Part shown: piece after piece, positions 8,365 to 16,512 of the stretch
Layout of the letters: every line of letters starts with the position of its first letter
Position numbering within the stretch: position 1 is the stretch's first letter
From: an uncultured Steroidobacter sp.
GTDB lineage: Bacteria; Pseudomonadota; Gammaproteobacteria; Steroidobacterales; Steroidobacteraceae
DNA length: 25,540 nucleotides
Assembly: GCA_946478975.1 (NCBI GenBank)
Contig: CAMLEO010000077.1
Coordinates: forward strand, 1 to 25,540
Direction: 5' to 3'
Translations under genes and position numbers: made by a program
Notes under the pieces: generated by a model
What the model saw: the letters and a program-made list of their open reading frames with translations, nothing else
The model's database searches: none
Told to the model about the DNA's origin: nothing

Positions 8365-8719
8365 CTCCTCAGCTGGCGACGCGCGCAGTTGTGCCGGTCG
8401 TTCCGAGATGGCGGTATTCAAGTAATCAGTTGCTTGAAAATCCCCACGCGGCATCCGATTCGAGATATCAGAACAAAGTTGCCGCAACTCGTGTACAGTT
8501 GCCGCCGGCTCGCAACTTTCCTTTATCTTCTCTTGGCCTATTCGCCGTTCGGCGCTCTTCCGGCCATTTCAACTAACTGAATCGTTTCGAACCTGGGGAA
8601 GCTCCGGCATTCGCAGTGTCGTGGATTCGAAGACAGCTGCCATCGAAGTTGTCATGTTCAGAACGCGTTCGCACTGACATTCAGTTCGTCGCGTAATTTC
8701 ATGTGAGTGTATCCATCGT
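8365..8719. other. 355-bp intergenic region ahead of the RRM gene
   Basis: It holds only short overlapping frames (for example 8389-8580 in two frames) with no recognisable protein and no good ribosome-binding site. It separates the amino-acid operon from the RNA-binding protein gene and should contain that gene's promoter and perhaps a long 5' leader. I see no clear -35/-10 pair or terminator hairpin. Confidence 0.4.
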
Positions 8720-8998
8720 ATGAGCAAAATTTATGTGGGCAATCTGCCCTTTTCAGCCGACGAACAAGGGGTTCGCACGCTGTTCTCACAGCACGGCACA
8801 GTGGAATCGGTCGCTTTGATCTCGGATCGCGACACGGGTCAACCCCGCGGCTTCGGCTTTGTGGAGATGCCGCGTGCCGATGCAGCGCGCGCCATTCAGA
8901 GCCTCAATGGTCAGGACATGGGTGGTCGGGCGCTGAAGGTCAACGAGGCGCAGGATAAGCCCCGCGGCGGTGGTGGCGGCAGTCAGCGTCGCTGGTAA
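8720..8998 (+). CDS. Small RRM-domain RNA-binding protein
   Basis: A 92-residue single RNA-recognition-motif protein. RNP2 is IYVGNL (residues 4-9) and RNP1 is RGFGFVEM (about 43-50); both carry the aromatic residues that stack on RNA. A short Gly-rich tail (PRGGGGGSQRRW) follows, as in the bacterial and cyanobacterial Rbp proteins linked to cold or stress response. It probably binds RNA in the cytoplasm as a chaperone; the target is unknown. It starts at ATG 8720 without an obvious Shine-Dalgarno, after a 355-bp gap that may include a regulatory leader (inference). It appears monocistronic or loosely grouped with the two small genes downstream. Confidence 0.92.
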   Translation: MSKIYVGNLPFSADEQGVRTLFSQHGTVESVALISDRDTGQPRGFGFVEMPRADAARAIQSLNGQDMGGRALKVNEAQDKPRGGGGGSQRRW

Positions 8999-9011
8999 GC
9001 GATCCTTTTTT

Positions 9012-9041
9012 CCCGCACGTGTCATTACTGATCCGTGCGGG
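9012..9041. other. Hairpin downstream of the RRM gene
   Basis: CCCGCACG and CGTGCGGG form a perfect 8-bp GC-rich stem around a 14-nt loop. A run of six T precedes the stem, but no T-run follows it on either strand, so it is not a canonical intrinsic terminator. It could stabilise the 3' end of the RRM mRNA or be a weak terminator. Confidence 0.4.
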
Positions 9042-9086
9042 ATTGTGATCTGCGCGCTGTAGTCCAGAGTGGAAGAGGAGTAGTCC

Positions 9087-9410
9087 ATGATCGAACGACG
9101 GTCCTATCACGATACAGTTGCTGATCCAGGCTCGCTAACAGATCGGCGCGCCCAGCTCGAACACGAGCAGCAGGAGCGAATGGCGGAGCGACAGGAGCAG
9201 ATCGCCCTGCAGGCATCGCCGCTGAGCAGTGCTGAGGATCGGATCCGCCTGTGGGAGAAGCTGCACGCGCTCACGTTGCCGCGGTCACCAACGCACAAAC
9301 TACTGCGCATCATCGCTGCGCAGACCGAGTTGCATCTCGAACAGGTGCTGGAAATCCAGCGACATCGGGCTGCACCCGCAGTCTCGCCGGTTCGCGGCAC
9401 TCTGATATGA
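9087..9410 (+). CDS. Hypothetical protein, 107 aa
   Basis: I do not recognise the family. The protein is hydrophilic and mostly helical, with a Gln/Glu/Arg-rich segment (residues ~22-45, 'EHEQQERMAERQEQI') that could form a short coiled coil, and a second helical part (residues ~48-92). It has no signal peptide or membrane segment. A strong Shine-Dalgarno GAGGAG lies 6 nt before the ATG, and the stop codon overlaps the next start as ATGA. Both support a real gene. Its function is unknown. Confidence 0.65.
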   Translation: MIERRSYHDTVADPGSLTDRRAQLEHEQQERMAERQEQIALQASPLSSAEDRIRLWEKLHALTLPRSPTHKLLRIIAAQTELHLEQVLEIQRHRAAPAVSPVRGTLI

Positions 9411-9655
9411 AAAAGGCGCTCCGCACTACGGAAACCACAGTGGAGCTGCCGTTCAAGCTCGATTCGATTTCGAGGGCGATTGCTCCGGGTGGTGCAGCGG
9501 GTGTGTGGCATAGCTATGTCATCTCGCAGGGGGCGAATACGATCGCCGGTATGCGTGTCGGCACACAGGCGGAAGTCACGACATTGCTTCACGACATGAT
9601 CGAAAGGCTCAACGATCGCCGTGAAGGCAAGTTTCGCCCGAGATCCAAACGTTGA
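9407..9655 (+). CDS. Hypothetical protein, 82 aa, coupled to the upstream gene
   Basis: I do not recognise the family. The ATG at 9407 overlaps the preceding stop (ATGA), the usual layout for translational coupling. The protein begins MKKALRTTE, has a mixed alpha/beta look in the middle (VWHSYVISQGANTIAGMRVG), a helical part with LLHDMIERLN, and a basic C-terminus ending RPRSKR. The basic tail and small size could suit nucleic-acid binding, but this is only a possibility. The frame extends upstream to 9251 but that part is a shadow of the previous gene. Confidence 0.6.
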   Translation: MKKALRTTETTVELPFKLDSISRAIAPGGAAGVWHSYVISQGANTIAGMRVGTQAEVTTLLHDMIERLNDRREGKFRPRSKR

Positions 9656-9761
9656 TGCATCGCCTGTGATTTCCGTGTCGCGGTGAAACCAGCAGGTTCC
9701 ACGTCCTCGACGCCAGGATTCATGCCCGACAACATTCATTGGAGCGATGGCCATGTTGTTC

Positions 9762-11393
9762 TCATTTGATGATTCGCTCACGCATCAGCTTCTCCGCGCG
9801 TTCGCGCACAGCAAGGCTCGGCAGCTCTGTGTTTGATGTCTCAGCGGGGCAGAACTGATCGGTCGAAGGAAATGTGCCGTACGCGAGGTAGGCGTTGGCA
9901 GCATCGTTCACGCAGGCATTCACTGGGAACAGCGCATACGATGTGTGTCCGCCCTGGTCCACCGTGATCAGTCGCGCTCGATCGCCCAAGGCCTCGCGCA
10001 TACCGTAACCGCCTTCGAGCGGCGTCACTGGATCTCGCAGGTTCTGCAGCAGCAGGATGTTTTGCGGACCGGACGCGTGGATGGTCACTGGCGCTTCGAT
10101 AGGGTTCGTTGGCCAGAACGCGCAAGCCCAGATGTTCGAGCCCAGCGTGCCGAACATTGGATGCTTGCGGCGGTCGGACTCCCATTCGCGTCGATAGCGT
10201 TGCACATCGCGCGACCAGGCGACGTCATCGCAAAGTATCGCAAGGCCAGACACTGCCCCGTTGTCGACGGGAACTTCCGCCAGTGCCGCGGCGGGGCGAG
10301 AGAGCGTCAGCTCAGTCACGTTGCCGGGCGCTTCATTGATCTGTTGCCATAGTTCGGCGAGCCCGGGAAAGTTACCGTCGAAGTACAGCCCCGCCAGCGT
10401 CTGCACACGAAACATCGGTCCATTCAGGACCACGTCGCCGATCGTCTGCGGATTCTCTTCCAACTGCGCGAGGAGATCGAAGAACATCTCGCGCACCTCG
10501 GCGGGTGTGCTGCCGAGATGATATGTTTCGTCGTGAGCGGCTGCGAACTCGGCGAAGTCGCCGAAGCGGACTTCGGCAGCGGCTCCCCAGGATCGAAACT
10601 GTTCACGCCAGACCCAACGCGGATTCACGTTGCTGTCGAGCACGATTCGATCGGTGCGATCGGGGAACAGCGACGCATACACCGCGCCGAGCTCGGTGCC
10701 GTAAGAGTAAGCGAGATATGAGGCTTTCTGTTCGCCCAGCGCTGCGCGAATGCGATCCAGATCGCGAGCCGTATTCGCTGTTGTGACGAATGGCAGGAAG
10801 CGTTTTGAGGATGCTTCGCACGCCTCGGCGACTTTCTTCATGAACGCAGCAGTGGCGTCGAAGCCGCCCTGCTGTTCCAGCGGCGGCGTCGTCTGGGTAG
10901 CGTCTTGCGCGCTCAGGCCGCAGGTGAGCGGCGTGCTGGTGCCGACAAAGCGAGGATCGATGCCGATGATGTCATAGCGGTCGAGCACGGCCGGCGCCAG
11001 GCCCGATGCCAGAATGAGCGGCAGTTCCAGGCCCGCACCGCCCGGTCCACCAATATTTGTAAGCAGAATACCCCGACGCAACTCAGGACGCGTGGCCTTC
11101 AATCTGGATATCTCGATGTCGATCGTCTCACCGTGCGGCGCTCGGTAGTCCAGTGGCACAGCCAACGTGCCGCATTCGAGCGGCGGAGACCCCGGCGGCA
11201 GAGCTCGGCACTCGTGCCACCGGATCTGAGGTGGAGTTTCCTGCGCGTGAACTGCAGTTGTTGCTTGCAGGGACGCAATGCCGACGATCGTCATCAAAGC
11301 AGTCGGCACGACGGTGCCACGTTTGGATCTCGAACTTTCCTTGGAGCGCCGAGGTGGTGTGGCGACTGCTGACGAACGGATGTTCATGAACAT
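9762..11393 (-). CDS. Secreted alpha/beta hydrolase with TAP-like C-terminus (S33-type peptidase)
   Basis: A 543-residue exported hydrolase of the tripeptidyl/prolyl aminopeptidase type (S33, SlpD/E-like). A basic N-region and a hydrophobic stretch lead to a signal-peptidase site after VHA (about residue 50). The oxyanion loop is NIGGPGGAG, the nucleophile is Ser230 in AYSYGTELG, and the acid and base appear in NLRDPVTPLEGG and DQGGHTS, inside the C-terminal TAP-like domain that contributes the last catalytic residues. Such enzymes release N-terminal residues or short peptides from periplasmic or extracellular peptides. The start is the ATG at 11393, because GGAG sits about 7 nt upstream; an upstream extension to 11552 has no export signal of its own. 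It is divergent from the TonB receptor gene, which suggests a shared role in peptide use (inference). Confidence 0.88.
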   Translation of the reverse strand: MFMNIRSSAVATPPRRSKESSRSKRGTVVPTALMTIVGIASLQATTAVHAQETPPQIRWHECRALPPGSPPLECGTLAVPLDYRAPHGETIDIEISRLKATRPELRRGILLTNIGGPGGAGLELPLILASGLAPAVLDRYDIIGIDPRFVGTSTPLTCGLSAQDATQTTPPLEQQGGFDATAAFMKKVAEACEASSKRFLPFVTTANTARDLDRIRAALGEQKASYLAYSYGTELGAVYASLFPDRTDRIVLDSNVNPRWVWREQFRSWGAAAEVRFGDFAEFAAAHDETYHLGSTPAEVREMFFDLLAQLEENPQTIGDVVLNGPMFRVQTLAGLYFDGNFPGLAELWQQINEAPGNVTELTLSRPAAALAEVPVDNGAVSGLAILCDDVAWSRDVQRYRREWESDRRKHPMFGTLGSNIWACAFWPTNPIEAPVTIHASGPQNILLLQNLRDPVTPLEGGYGMREALGDRARLITVDQGGHTSYALFPVNACVNDAANAYLAYGTFPSTDQFCPAETSNTELPSLAVRERAEKLMRERIIK

Positions 11394-11522
11394 GAGGTCT
11401 CTCCTTGATTCGAGGCGGACTCGATGGCTGGGCCGTGATCGCAGCCATGACTGACGCCACCACGCTCGCAGACTTCCGAACGCCGAAAGTGAGGTAGAGT
11501 TCCCATAGAGGACAACAATTCT

Positions 11523-11540
11523 CCAAACGGGACCGTTTGG
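11523..11540. promoter_or_regulatory. 18-bp palindrome, likely operator
   Basis: CCAAACGG-GA-CCGTTTGG is a perfect 8-bp inverted repeat around a 2-bp centre. This is the compact symmetric form often bound by TetR-family dimers. It lies 130 bp upstream of the secreted hydrolase start and 290 bp upstream of the TonB receptor start. No regulator gene is adjacent. Confidence 0.5.
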
Positions 11541-11699
11541 TCTCGCTGGCATCGCGCAATCCGCGCCACCCTGCGACGCTCGGCGGAGAGGTTTTAATGA
11601 GCAAAGGGTGCGACCGTCAGCGCACAGAGCGATGTTTGCTCCGTCTGAAGATCAAAAGAAACATATTGGCGGCAGCCTCGCGGACGTCTTGTCTACACC

Positions 11700-11724
11700 G
11701 TCACGCTGGTGACGATGTCACCAG
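11700..11724. promoter_or_regulatory. Nested inverted repeats upstream of the TonB receptor gene
   Basis: Three alternating half-sites, GTCAC-N4-GTGAC-N3-GTCAC, form two overlapping palindromes. The stronger is CTGGTGAC-GAT-GTCACCAG at 11706-11724, a perfect 8-bp repeat. It is about 105 bp before the receptor start, a plausible place for an operator or an activator site. Confidence 0.4.
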
Positions 11725-11829
11725 GCAATTCTTTCTTGCTGGCAACTTCCGCGCCGGCCGCAAGTTTCGCGACAGACTCGATTGTTAGCTTGGCTTCCGA
11801 CGACGATCAACCGTTCGAGGAACCAGCCA

Positions 11830-14247
11830 ATGCTGAATCGATTCTTGCCGCTTGCCGCTCTCATGTATGTATCTGTCTCGCTGCCGGCGCATGCCCAGGC
11901 GCAACAGGGGGCGGAGGGCGCCGTTCGCGGACGCATCGTCGATTCGGTGACTGGACGGGCAGTGGCGACGGCGACTGTACACCTCGTGCGCAATCAGCGC
12001 GTTCAGGGCACGATTGAAACTGATAGCACCGGAGAGTTTTCGTTCGATCACGTCCCGGAAGGTGTGTATTCGGTCGAGGTGGAAGAACAGGGTTACCTGA
12101 AAGCCGTGCAGGCGGATGTACGGGTCGTGCTTCACAGGGCAGCCGCCGTCGAATTCGCGCTGGTGCGCGGGAGTGATGAGATGCTTGCAGAAGTGGTTGT
12201 CTCGGCGCGCGCGACAGCTGGGGATCCGCGAGCGACGCCGAACACCGTGCTGCTGGAGCGAGAAGAGATACGGCGCAATCCCGGCAGCGCAGGCGACGTG
12301 TTCCGGGCGCTGGACGTTCTGCCGGGCGTTGTTTCGACGGGTGAGTTCTCCAGCTTCACCGTGCGCGGCAACGGACCGCGTGACAACCTGATCCTGATCG
12401 ATGGCATTCCTTTCGATAAGGTGGCGCATTTCGATGAGTCGCTCGGCGAGCAGGAAGCCGTCGATGGCGGCGGACGATATTCAATCTTCGCGCCGAACAT
12501 CATCGGCAGCGCCAAGTTTTCTCCGGGCGGCTGGCGGGCGGCCGAAGGCGGCAGGAATGGTTCGTTGCTGGAGCTTGCGATCGCGGACGGCAATCCCGTG
12601 AGCTCCACGGCGGGCGCACGCGTCGACATCATCGGAGTGGAGGCGGACTACGACGGGCCGAGCTACGTGGCCGACAACACCAGCTTGCTGCTGTCGGCGC
12701 GCAGCTTCGATTTCAGCAACTTGTTTGAAGCGATCGGTGAGAAAGACATCGGCACGCAGCGCCTGGCCGATTTCATCGCGAAGTCCGTCACCGACGTGAA
12801 TGACGATCATCGTATCGAGCTGCTGGCGATTCACGCAGCCGAGGCTTCCAAGCGCACGGTCGAGAATGCGCTCGAATCCGAAAACTTCGAGGACGTGGGA
12901 CTCGAGGCGTCGAAGCAGGACAGCACATTGCTCGGCGTGACGTGGCGGTGGTCTCCCGGTGAGGTCGCACAGCTGCGCAATGCTCTCTATTACCGCAACA
13001 CCAATACGACAGGTGCGGAGGGCGAGGCATATCCGGATCTCGCGGGCCCCAACCCGACAGCTGCGACGACGCCAGTGCGCGAGAACATTCTGCGCATCAA
13101 GGAGCGTGAAACAGAGATCGGCTGGCGTAGCGATTTCAGCACGTCGCTCGGCTCCGATGGAATCTTCTCCGCCGGCGCGCGGGTCGCTCGCGTGGATCTC
13201 GATTTCGACCGTCGTCTCTCCGGCAACTGGACACGGTATGTGTACGAACAGTCGGACTTTCGCGCCGACCCGACACAACGGTACATCGTGCTGACGCCGG
13301 AAGGATACAACTCGACGTTGAGCGCGGCGGAGACGCAGATTGCTGCCTATGCCGACTACGCCTGGACTCTCGGCGATTTCACATGGACACCCGGAATGCG
13401 CTACGAGCGCGACGGGTTTTCCGGAAAGTCCGTCGTCGCTCCGCGCCTGTTGTTGAGTTGGCAGCCGGATGCGGTCACCCGAGTGTGGACCGGGGGTGGC
13501 GTGTATCATCAAGCACCGCGTTATCTCGATATCGCGGCCGATCCGTCCAATCTCGATCTGAAGAGCGAGCGCTCCACGCAGTGGGTGCTGGGCTATTCCC
13601 GGTACCTGCGTGAGGATCTGCGTTTTTCGGCCGAAGGGTATTATCAGCAGCTCGATGATCTGATCGTGTTCGACGATCGGACCACGAACACCGCAAGGAA
13701 CATCGGCGAAGGGTCCGCGACGGGCGTGGATCTGATGCTTGCCAAGCGCATGAGCCGAGGCTGGAGCGCTTCGGCGACCTACTCATATTCGCGGGCCCGA
13801 CGCGATGACAAGCTCGGCGAAGGAGAATATGCGTCGGATTGGGATCGGCCGCATGCGTTCGGTATCGTCGGCGCCTGGCAGCCGACCGATCGTTGGACAT
13901 TCTCGGCGAAATGGAAATATGCCTCGGGTCGGCCTACCGATGCGTTCGTCGTGAACAGCGACGTGTTGGGAGGCGCAGGCCCCGTGCGCTACTCGAAGGA
14001 GCTGACGCGCACCAACGCCGAGCGTCTGCCCGCCTATCATTCGCTGAGTCTGCGCGCGGACTACCAGCGCCGCTTCGGCCCGCTGAGCCTGGTTGCTTAT
14101 CTGGACATCCTGAACGTTTACGGTCGCGAGAACGCCAACGGATATGAATGGGACGAACGTCGCGGCGTCAATATCATCGAAGGACTCGACGAGCCGATAC
14201 CCACCCTCGGACTCAGGTTCGAATATTCCTGGACGCCGGGCGAATGA
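11830..14247 (+). CDS. TonB-dependent receptor with carboxypeptidase-regulatory-like N-terminal domain
   Basis: An 805-residue outer-membrane active transporter. A signal peptide (residues ~1-23, ending AHAQAQ) is followed by a carboxypeptidase D regulatory-like beta-sandwich domain (about residues 30-115, with GRIVDSVTGRAVATATV and GEFSFDHVPEGVYSVEV). A plug domain comes next, with DVFRALDVLPGV and FTVRGNGPRDNLILIDGIPF. The rest is a beta-barrel rich in alternating aromatic and polar residues. The protein does not end in the common terminal Phe/Trp. Receptors with this N-terminal domain often import large substrates such as peptides or glycans rather than simple siderophores, but the ligand is not identifiable. 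The ATG at 11830 is preceded by GAGGA with 8-nt spacing. A two-component system follows on the same strand, and a secreted peptidase lies divergently upstream. Confidence 0.9.
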   Translation: MLNRFLPLAALMYVSVSLPAHAQAQQGAEGAVRGRIVDSVTGRAVATATVHLVRNQRVQGTIETDSTGEFSFDHVPEGVYSVEVEEQGYLKAVQADVRVVLHRAAAVEFALVRGSDEMLAEVVVSARATAGDPRATPNTVLLEREEIRRNPGSAGDVFRALDVLPGVVSTGEFSSFTVRGNGPRDNLILIDGIPFDKVAHFDESLGEQEAVDGGGRYSIFAPNIIGSAKFSPGGWRAAEGGRNGSLLELAIADGNPVSSTAGARVDIIGVEADYDGPSYVADNTSLLLSARSFDFSNLFEAIGEKDIGTQRLADFIAKSVTDVNDDHRIELLAIHAAEASKRTVENALESENFEDVGLEASKQDSTLLGVTWRWSPGEVAQLRNALYYRNTNTTGAEGEAYPDLAGPNPTAATTPVRENILRIKERETEIGWRSDFSTSLGSDGIFSAGARVARVDLDFDRRLSGNWTRYVYEQSDFRADPTQRYIVLTPEGYNSTLSAAETQIAAYADYAWTLGDFTWTPGMRYERDGFSGKSVVAPRLLLSWQPDAVTRVWTGGGVYHQAPRYLDIAADPSNLDLKSERSTQWVLGYSRYLREDLRFSAEGYYQQLDDLIVFDDRTTNTARNIGEGSATGVDLMLAKRMSRGWSASATYSYSRARRDDKLGEGEYASDWDRPHAFGIVGAWQPTDRWTFSAKWKYASGRPTDAFVVNSDVLGGAGPVRYSKELTRTNAERLPAYHSLSLRADYQRRFGPLSLVAYLDILNVYGRENANGYEWDERRGVNIIEGLDEPIPTLGLRFEYSWTPGE

Positions 14248-14263
14248 GCTGGGCGAATGAGCC
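14238..14263. repeat. 13-bp tandem duplication over the receptor stop codon
   Basis: Two adjacent copies of GGGCGAATGAGC plus one base (14238-14250 and 14251-14263) match at 12 of 13 positions. The first copy includes the TGA stop of the TonB receptor (14245-14247). Confidence 0.85.
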
Positions 14264-14280
14264 GATCACTTAAGTCTGTT

Positions 14281-14306
14281 CATTGAGATTGGCCATTGAG
14301 ATTGCT
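14281..14306. repeat. 13-bp tandem duplication over the regulator start codon
   Basis: Two adjacent copies of CATTGAGATTG plus two bases (14281-14293 and 14294-14306) match at 11 of 13 positions. The second copy contains the TTG start of the response regulator (14296-14298). Confidence 0.85.
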
Positions 14307-14961
14307 CATCATCGAAGATAACCAACGTCTGTGTCAGGCCGTCGCGGAGAGCCTGCGTGCGCAGGGATTCGCGGTCGATACAGCGGCGTCGGCGTCCGAG
14401 GGACTGCGGGTCTGGCGAGCGGCCGACTACGACGCCGCCGTGCTCGATCTCATGCTCCCGGACGGCACTGGCCTCAACGCGCTGAAGGAAATGCGTGACC
14501 GAGGCAACGTGACGCCCGTGCTGATCCTCACTGCGCTAGGTGCGATCGAGGATCGCGTGCGCGGTCTGGATTGCGGCGCAGACGACTATCTCGTCAAACC
14601 GTTCGCGATGCAGGAGCTCATCGCTCGGCTGCGCGCGCTGTTGCGTCGACCGGGCGCGGCATTGGGGCGCACGCTGACGCTCGGTAACGTGAGGCTCGAT
14701 ACGTCCGCACGCATCGCCACCGTCGCCGAGACGCAGCTCGATCTGACGCGCTCGGAGTTGATCGTGCTCGAAGCGCTGCTGCGCAATCAGGGGCGTGTCA
14801 TCTCGAAGGAGCGGCTTGCCGAATGTTTGTACGATTTCGAGCAGGAGCGCAGCGCGAATTCGGTGGAGACGCAAGTACACAGGTTGCGCAAGAAACTTGC
14901 GGCCGCGGGAGCTGATGTGTTGCTCCGGACTTTGCGTGGTCTGGGCTATCTTGCCTCCTGA
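14296..14961 (+). CDS. OmpR/PhoB-family response regulator
   Basis: A 221-residue two-component response regulator. The receiver domain (residues ~1-115) has the acidic pocket IIEDN, the phosphoacceptor Asp51 in AVLDLMLPDG, a Thr/Ala switch in ILTALG, and Lys101 in YLVKPF. The C-terminal winged helix (residues ~125-220) includes LDLTRSELIVLEALL and VETQVHRLRKKL, followed by LRTLRGLGYL, as in OmpR/PhoB DNA-binding domains. The start must be TTG at 14296 (or TTG at 14302): an in-frame TGA lies at 14284 and no ATG or GTG intervenes. No Shine-Dalgarno is evident, so translation may be weak. The partner kinase starts 10 bp downstream. Targets probably include the adjacent TonB receptor, as an inference from position. 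Confidence 0.93.
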   Translation: MRLLIIEDNQRLCQAVAESLRAQGFAVDTAASASEGLRVWRAADYDAAVLDLMLPDGTGLNALKEMRDRGNVTPVLILTALGAIEDRVRGLDCGADDYLVKPFAMQELIARLRALLRRPGAALGRTLTLGNVRLDTSARIATVAETQLDLTRSELIVLEALLRNQGRVISKERLAECLYDFEQERSANSVETQVHRLRKKLAAAGADVLLRTLRGLGYLAS

Positions 14962-14971
14962 TCGCAGTTCG

Positions 14972-16327
14972 ATGCGCGCCCCATCTCTGCTTCGAACACT
15001 CGTCGTTCGACTGACCATCGTGGTCGTGCTGGCGCTGGCCGGCAGCTATCTGGTGTTGTACTCCGAATTTCGCGACGGGCTGATGGGCCTGGAAGGCCAG
15101 AGCATTGCCATCCAAGTGCAGGACCTGCGTGCGTCGATCGTGTCGGGGACGGGCCCACCGCATCTGGAGTTGCCACGGTCACTGCGGGAGTTCTACGCCC
15201 AACCGGGTGCATTGAACGGTTATCAGTTGTTGAGCGCAGATGGCACGGTGCTGGAGTCGGGCGGTTTCTCTGCGCCTTATCTGCCATTGCCGGTCGCTCC
15301 AGGCGGCGGGGAGGTCGTCATGCAGCGGGAGACGGATGCGTTGTCGGGCTACAGCATCATGGCTGCCGCGCTCGAAGTCGATGTTCCTCACGGCCGATAC
15401 TGGTTGCGGGTGGTGCGGAATCTCAAAGATGCAGAGAGCCTGGTCGCCCAGCTCATGCTCGGCGCGCTGGATGAATTGTATCCGCCGATTGCCCTGCTGC
15501 TGATCGCCGTGGTCAGCGTCGTGGTCGTGACTGTGCTGTCATCGCTTCGCTCGTTGCGCGCCGTCTCGCATCAGGCCTCGATGTTGTCGCTAAATCGTTT
15601 GGACGAGCGGTTGCACGCCAAAAATCTTCCTCAAGAGCTCGTTCCGCTGGTTCAGGCAGTCAACGCCTCGCTCGATCGGCTCGAAGCGGATTATCGCGTG
15701 CAGAAGGAATTCACTGCCAACGCCGCGCATGAGCTGCGCACCCCGCTGGCGACGTTGCGAGCACGACTGGAGTCCCGCTTTTCGGCGCAGGAGCTGGGCG
15801 ATGTTGCGTTGGAAATCGAACAGCTCGCGCGGCTGGTTGAGCAACTGCTCTGTCTGGCGCGCCTCGATTCGCAGGAACAGTTCCAGTTTGCCGCGTTCGA
15901 CGCTCACGCCGTTGCGCTGGAAGTGGCTCGGGAGCTGGCGCCTGTTGCGCTCGAATCAGAGCACTACGTGACCGCCGCGACGCCCGACGCTTCCGTGCTT
16001 ACACACGGCAATGCCACGCTGACGCGCCTGGTCTTTCGCAACCTGATCGAGAACGCGATTCAATATACGCCCGCCGGCACGTCGATCACGCTGTCCGCCG
16101 ATTCTGTCGCTGTGATCATTGCCGATGATGGCCCCGGAATCCCTGCGCATGTTGCTGCGTCCCTGTTCGAGCGATTCCGCCGCGGCCCCAATGCCTCGGG
16201 CCCCGGCGCGGGTTTGGGGCTCGCAATCGCGAAGTGCATCATGGAGCGGCAAGGCGGACGTCTGTCGCTCGACGCGAATGCGGCTCGCGGGGCGCGTTTC
16301 GTGATGGAGTTTCCGGAGCCTATGTGA
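14972..16327 (+). CDS. Sensor histidine kinase (QseC/PmrB-like architecture)
   Basis: A 451-residue inner-membrane kinase. TM1 is at residues ~11-30, a periplasmic sensor of ~140 residues follows, and TM2 is at ~171-192 (IALLLIAVVSVVVVTVLSSL). A HAMP-like linker comes next, then the HisKA dimerisation domain with His253 in the H-box NAAHELRTPLATL. The HATPase domain has the N-box RNLIENAIQYT, the G1 box DDGPGIP and the G2 box GLGLAIAK. The order and the short periplasmic domain are those of QseC/PmrB-type kinases partnering OmpR-type regulators. It is expected to phosphorylate the upstream regulator. The ATG at 14972 was chosen as the first start beyond the regulator stop; no strong Shine-Dalgarno is visible. 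The stimulus is unknown. Confidence 0.92.
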   Translation: MRAPSLLRTLVVRLTIVVVLALAGSYLVLYSEFRDGLMGLEGQSIAIQVQDLRASIVSGTGPPHLELPRSLREFYAQPGALNGYQLLSADGTVLESGGFSAPYLPLPVAPGGGEVVMQRETDALSGYSIMAAALEVDVPHGRYWLRVVRNLKDAESLVAQLMLGALDELYPPIALLLIAVVSVVVVTVLSSLRSLRAVSHQASMLSLNRLDERLHAKNLPQELVPLVQAVNASLDRLEADYRVQKEFTANAAHELRTPLATLRARLESRFSAQELGDVALEIEQLARLVEQLLCLARLDSQEQFQFAAFDAHAVALEVARELAPVALESEHYVTAATPDASVLTHGNATLTRLVFRNLIENAIQYTPAGTSITLSADSVAVIIADDGPGIPAHVAASLFERFRRGPNASGPGAGLGLAIAKCIMERQGGRLSLDANAARGARFVMEFPEPM

Positions 16328-16512
16328 GTTTCACTCGCTGCTCGGCACGTATGTTGCCAATTCATCGGCGCAACCCTCGGCCTCGTAACTCACGAGCGAG
16401 TAATGCCAAAAAAACGCCGAAACTCACGCGGAGAATGAATTGGGGAGGAGACTTGCGTCAGGAGATGCGAATGGTCAACGCACAGCGCCAAGTGCATCGG
16501 GTGTCGATGCGC

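Larger units (their letters stand above)
11394..11829. other. 436-bp divergent intergenic region (hydrolase / TonB receptor)
   Basis: No convincing gene is present; a frame at 11537-11788 has no recognisable product. The region holds two strong palindromic elements, listed separately, and should carry the promoters of both flanking genes. I cannot place -35/-10 elements with confidence. Confidence 0.5.

Noticed and set aside
8389..8580. Two overlapping ~60-codon frames in the gap before the RRM gene
   Set aside because: Neither has a ribosome-binding site, homology or coding character; both seem to be chance frames.
9006..9041. Intrinsic terminator after the RRM gene
   Set aside because: The 8-bp stem is good, but the T-run lies before the stem and none follows on either strand, so it is listed only as a hairpin.
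11537..11788. 83-codon frame in the divergent region, with a possible ATG at 11597 after GAGAGG
   Set aside because: The product is basic and unrecognisable, and the frame runs through both the promoter region and the nested palindromes.
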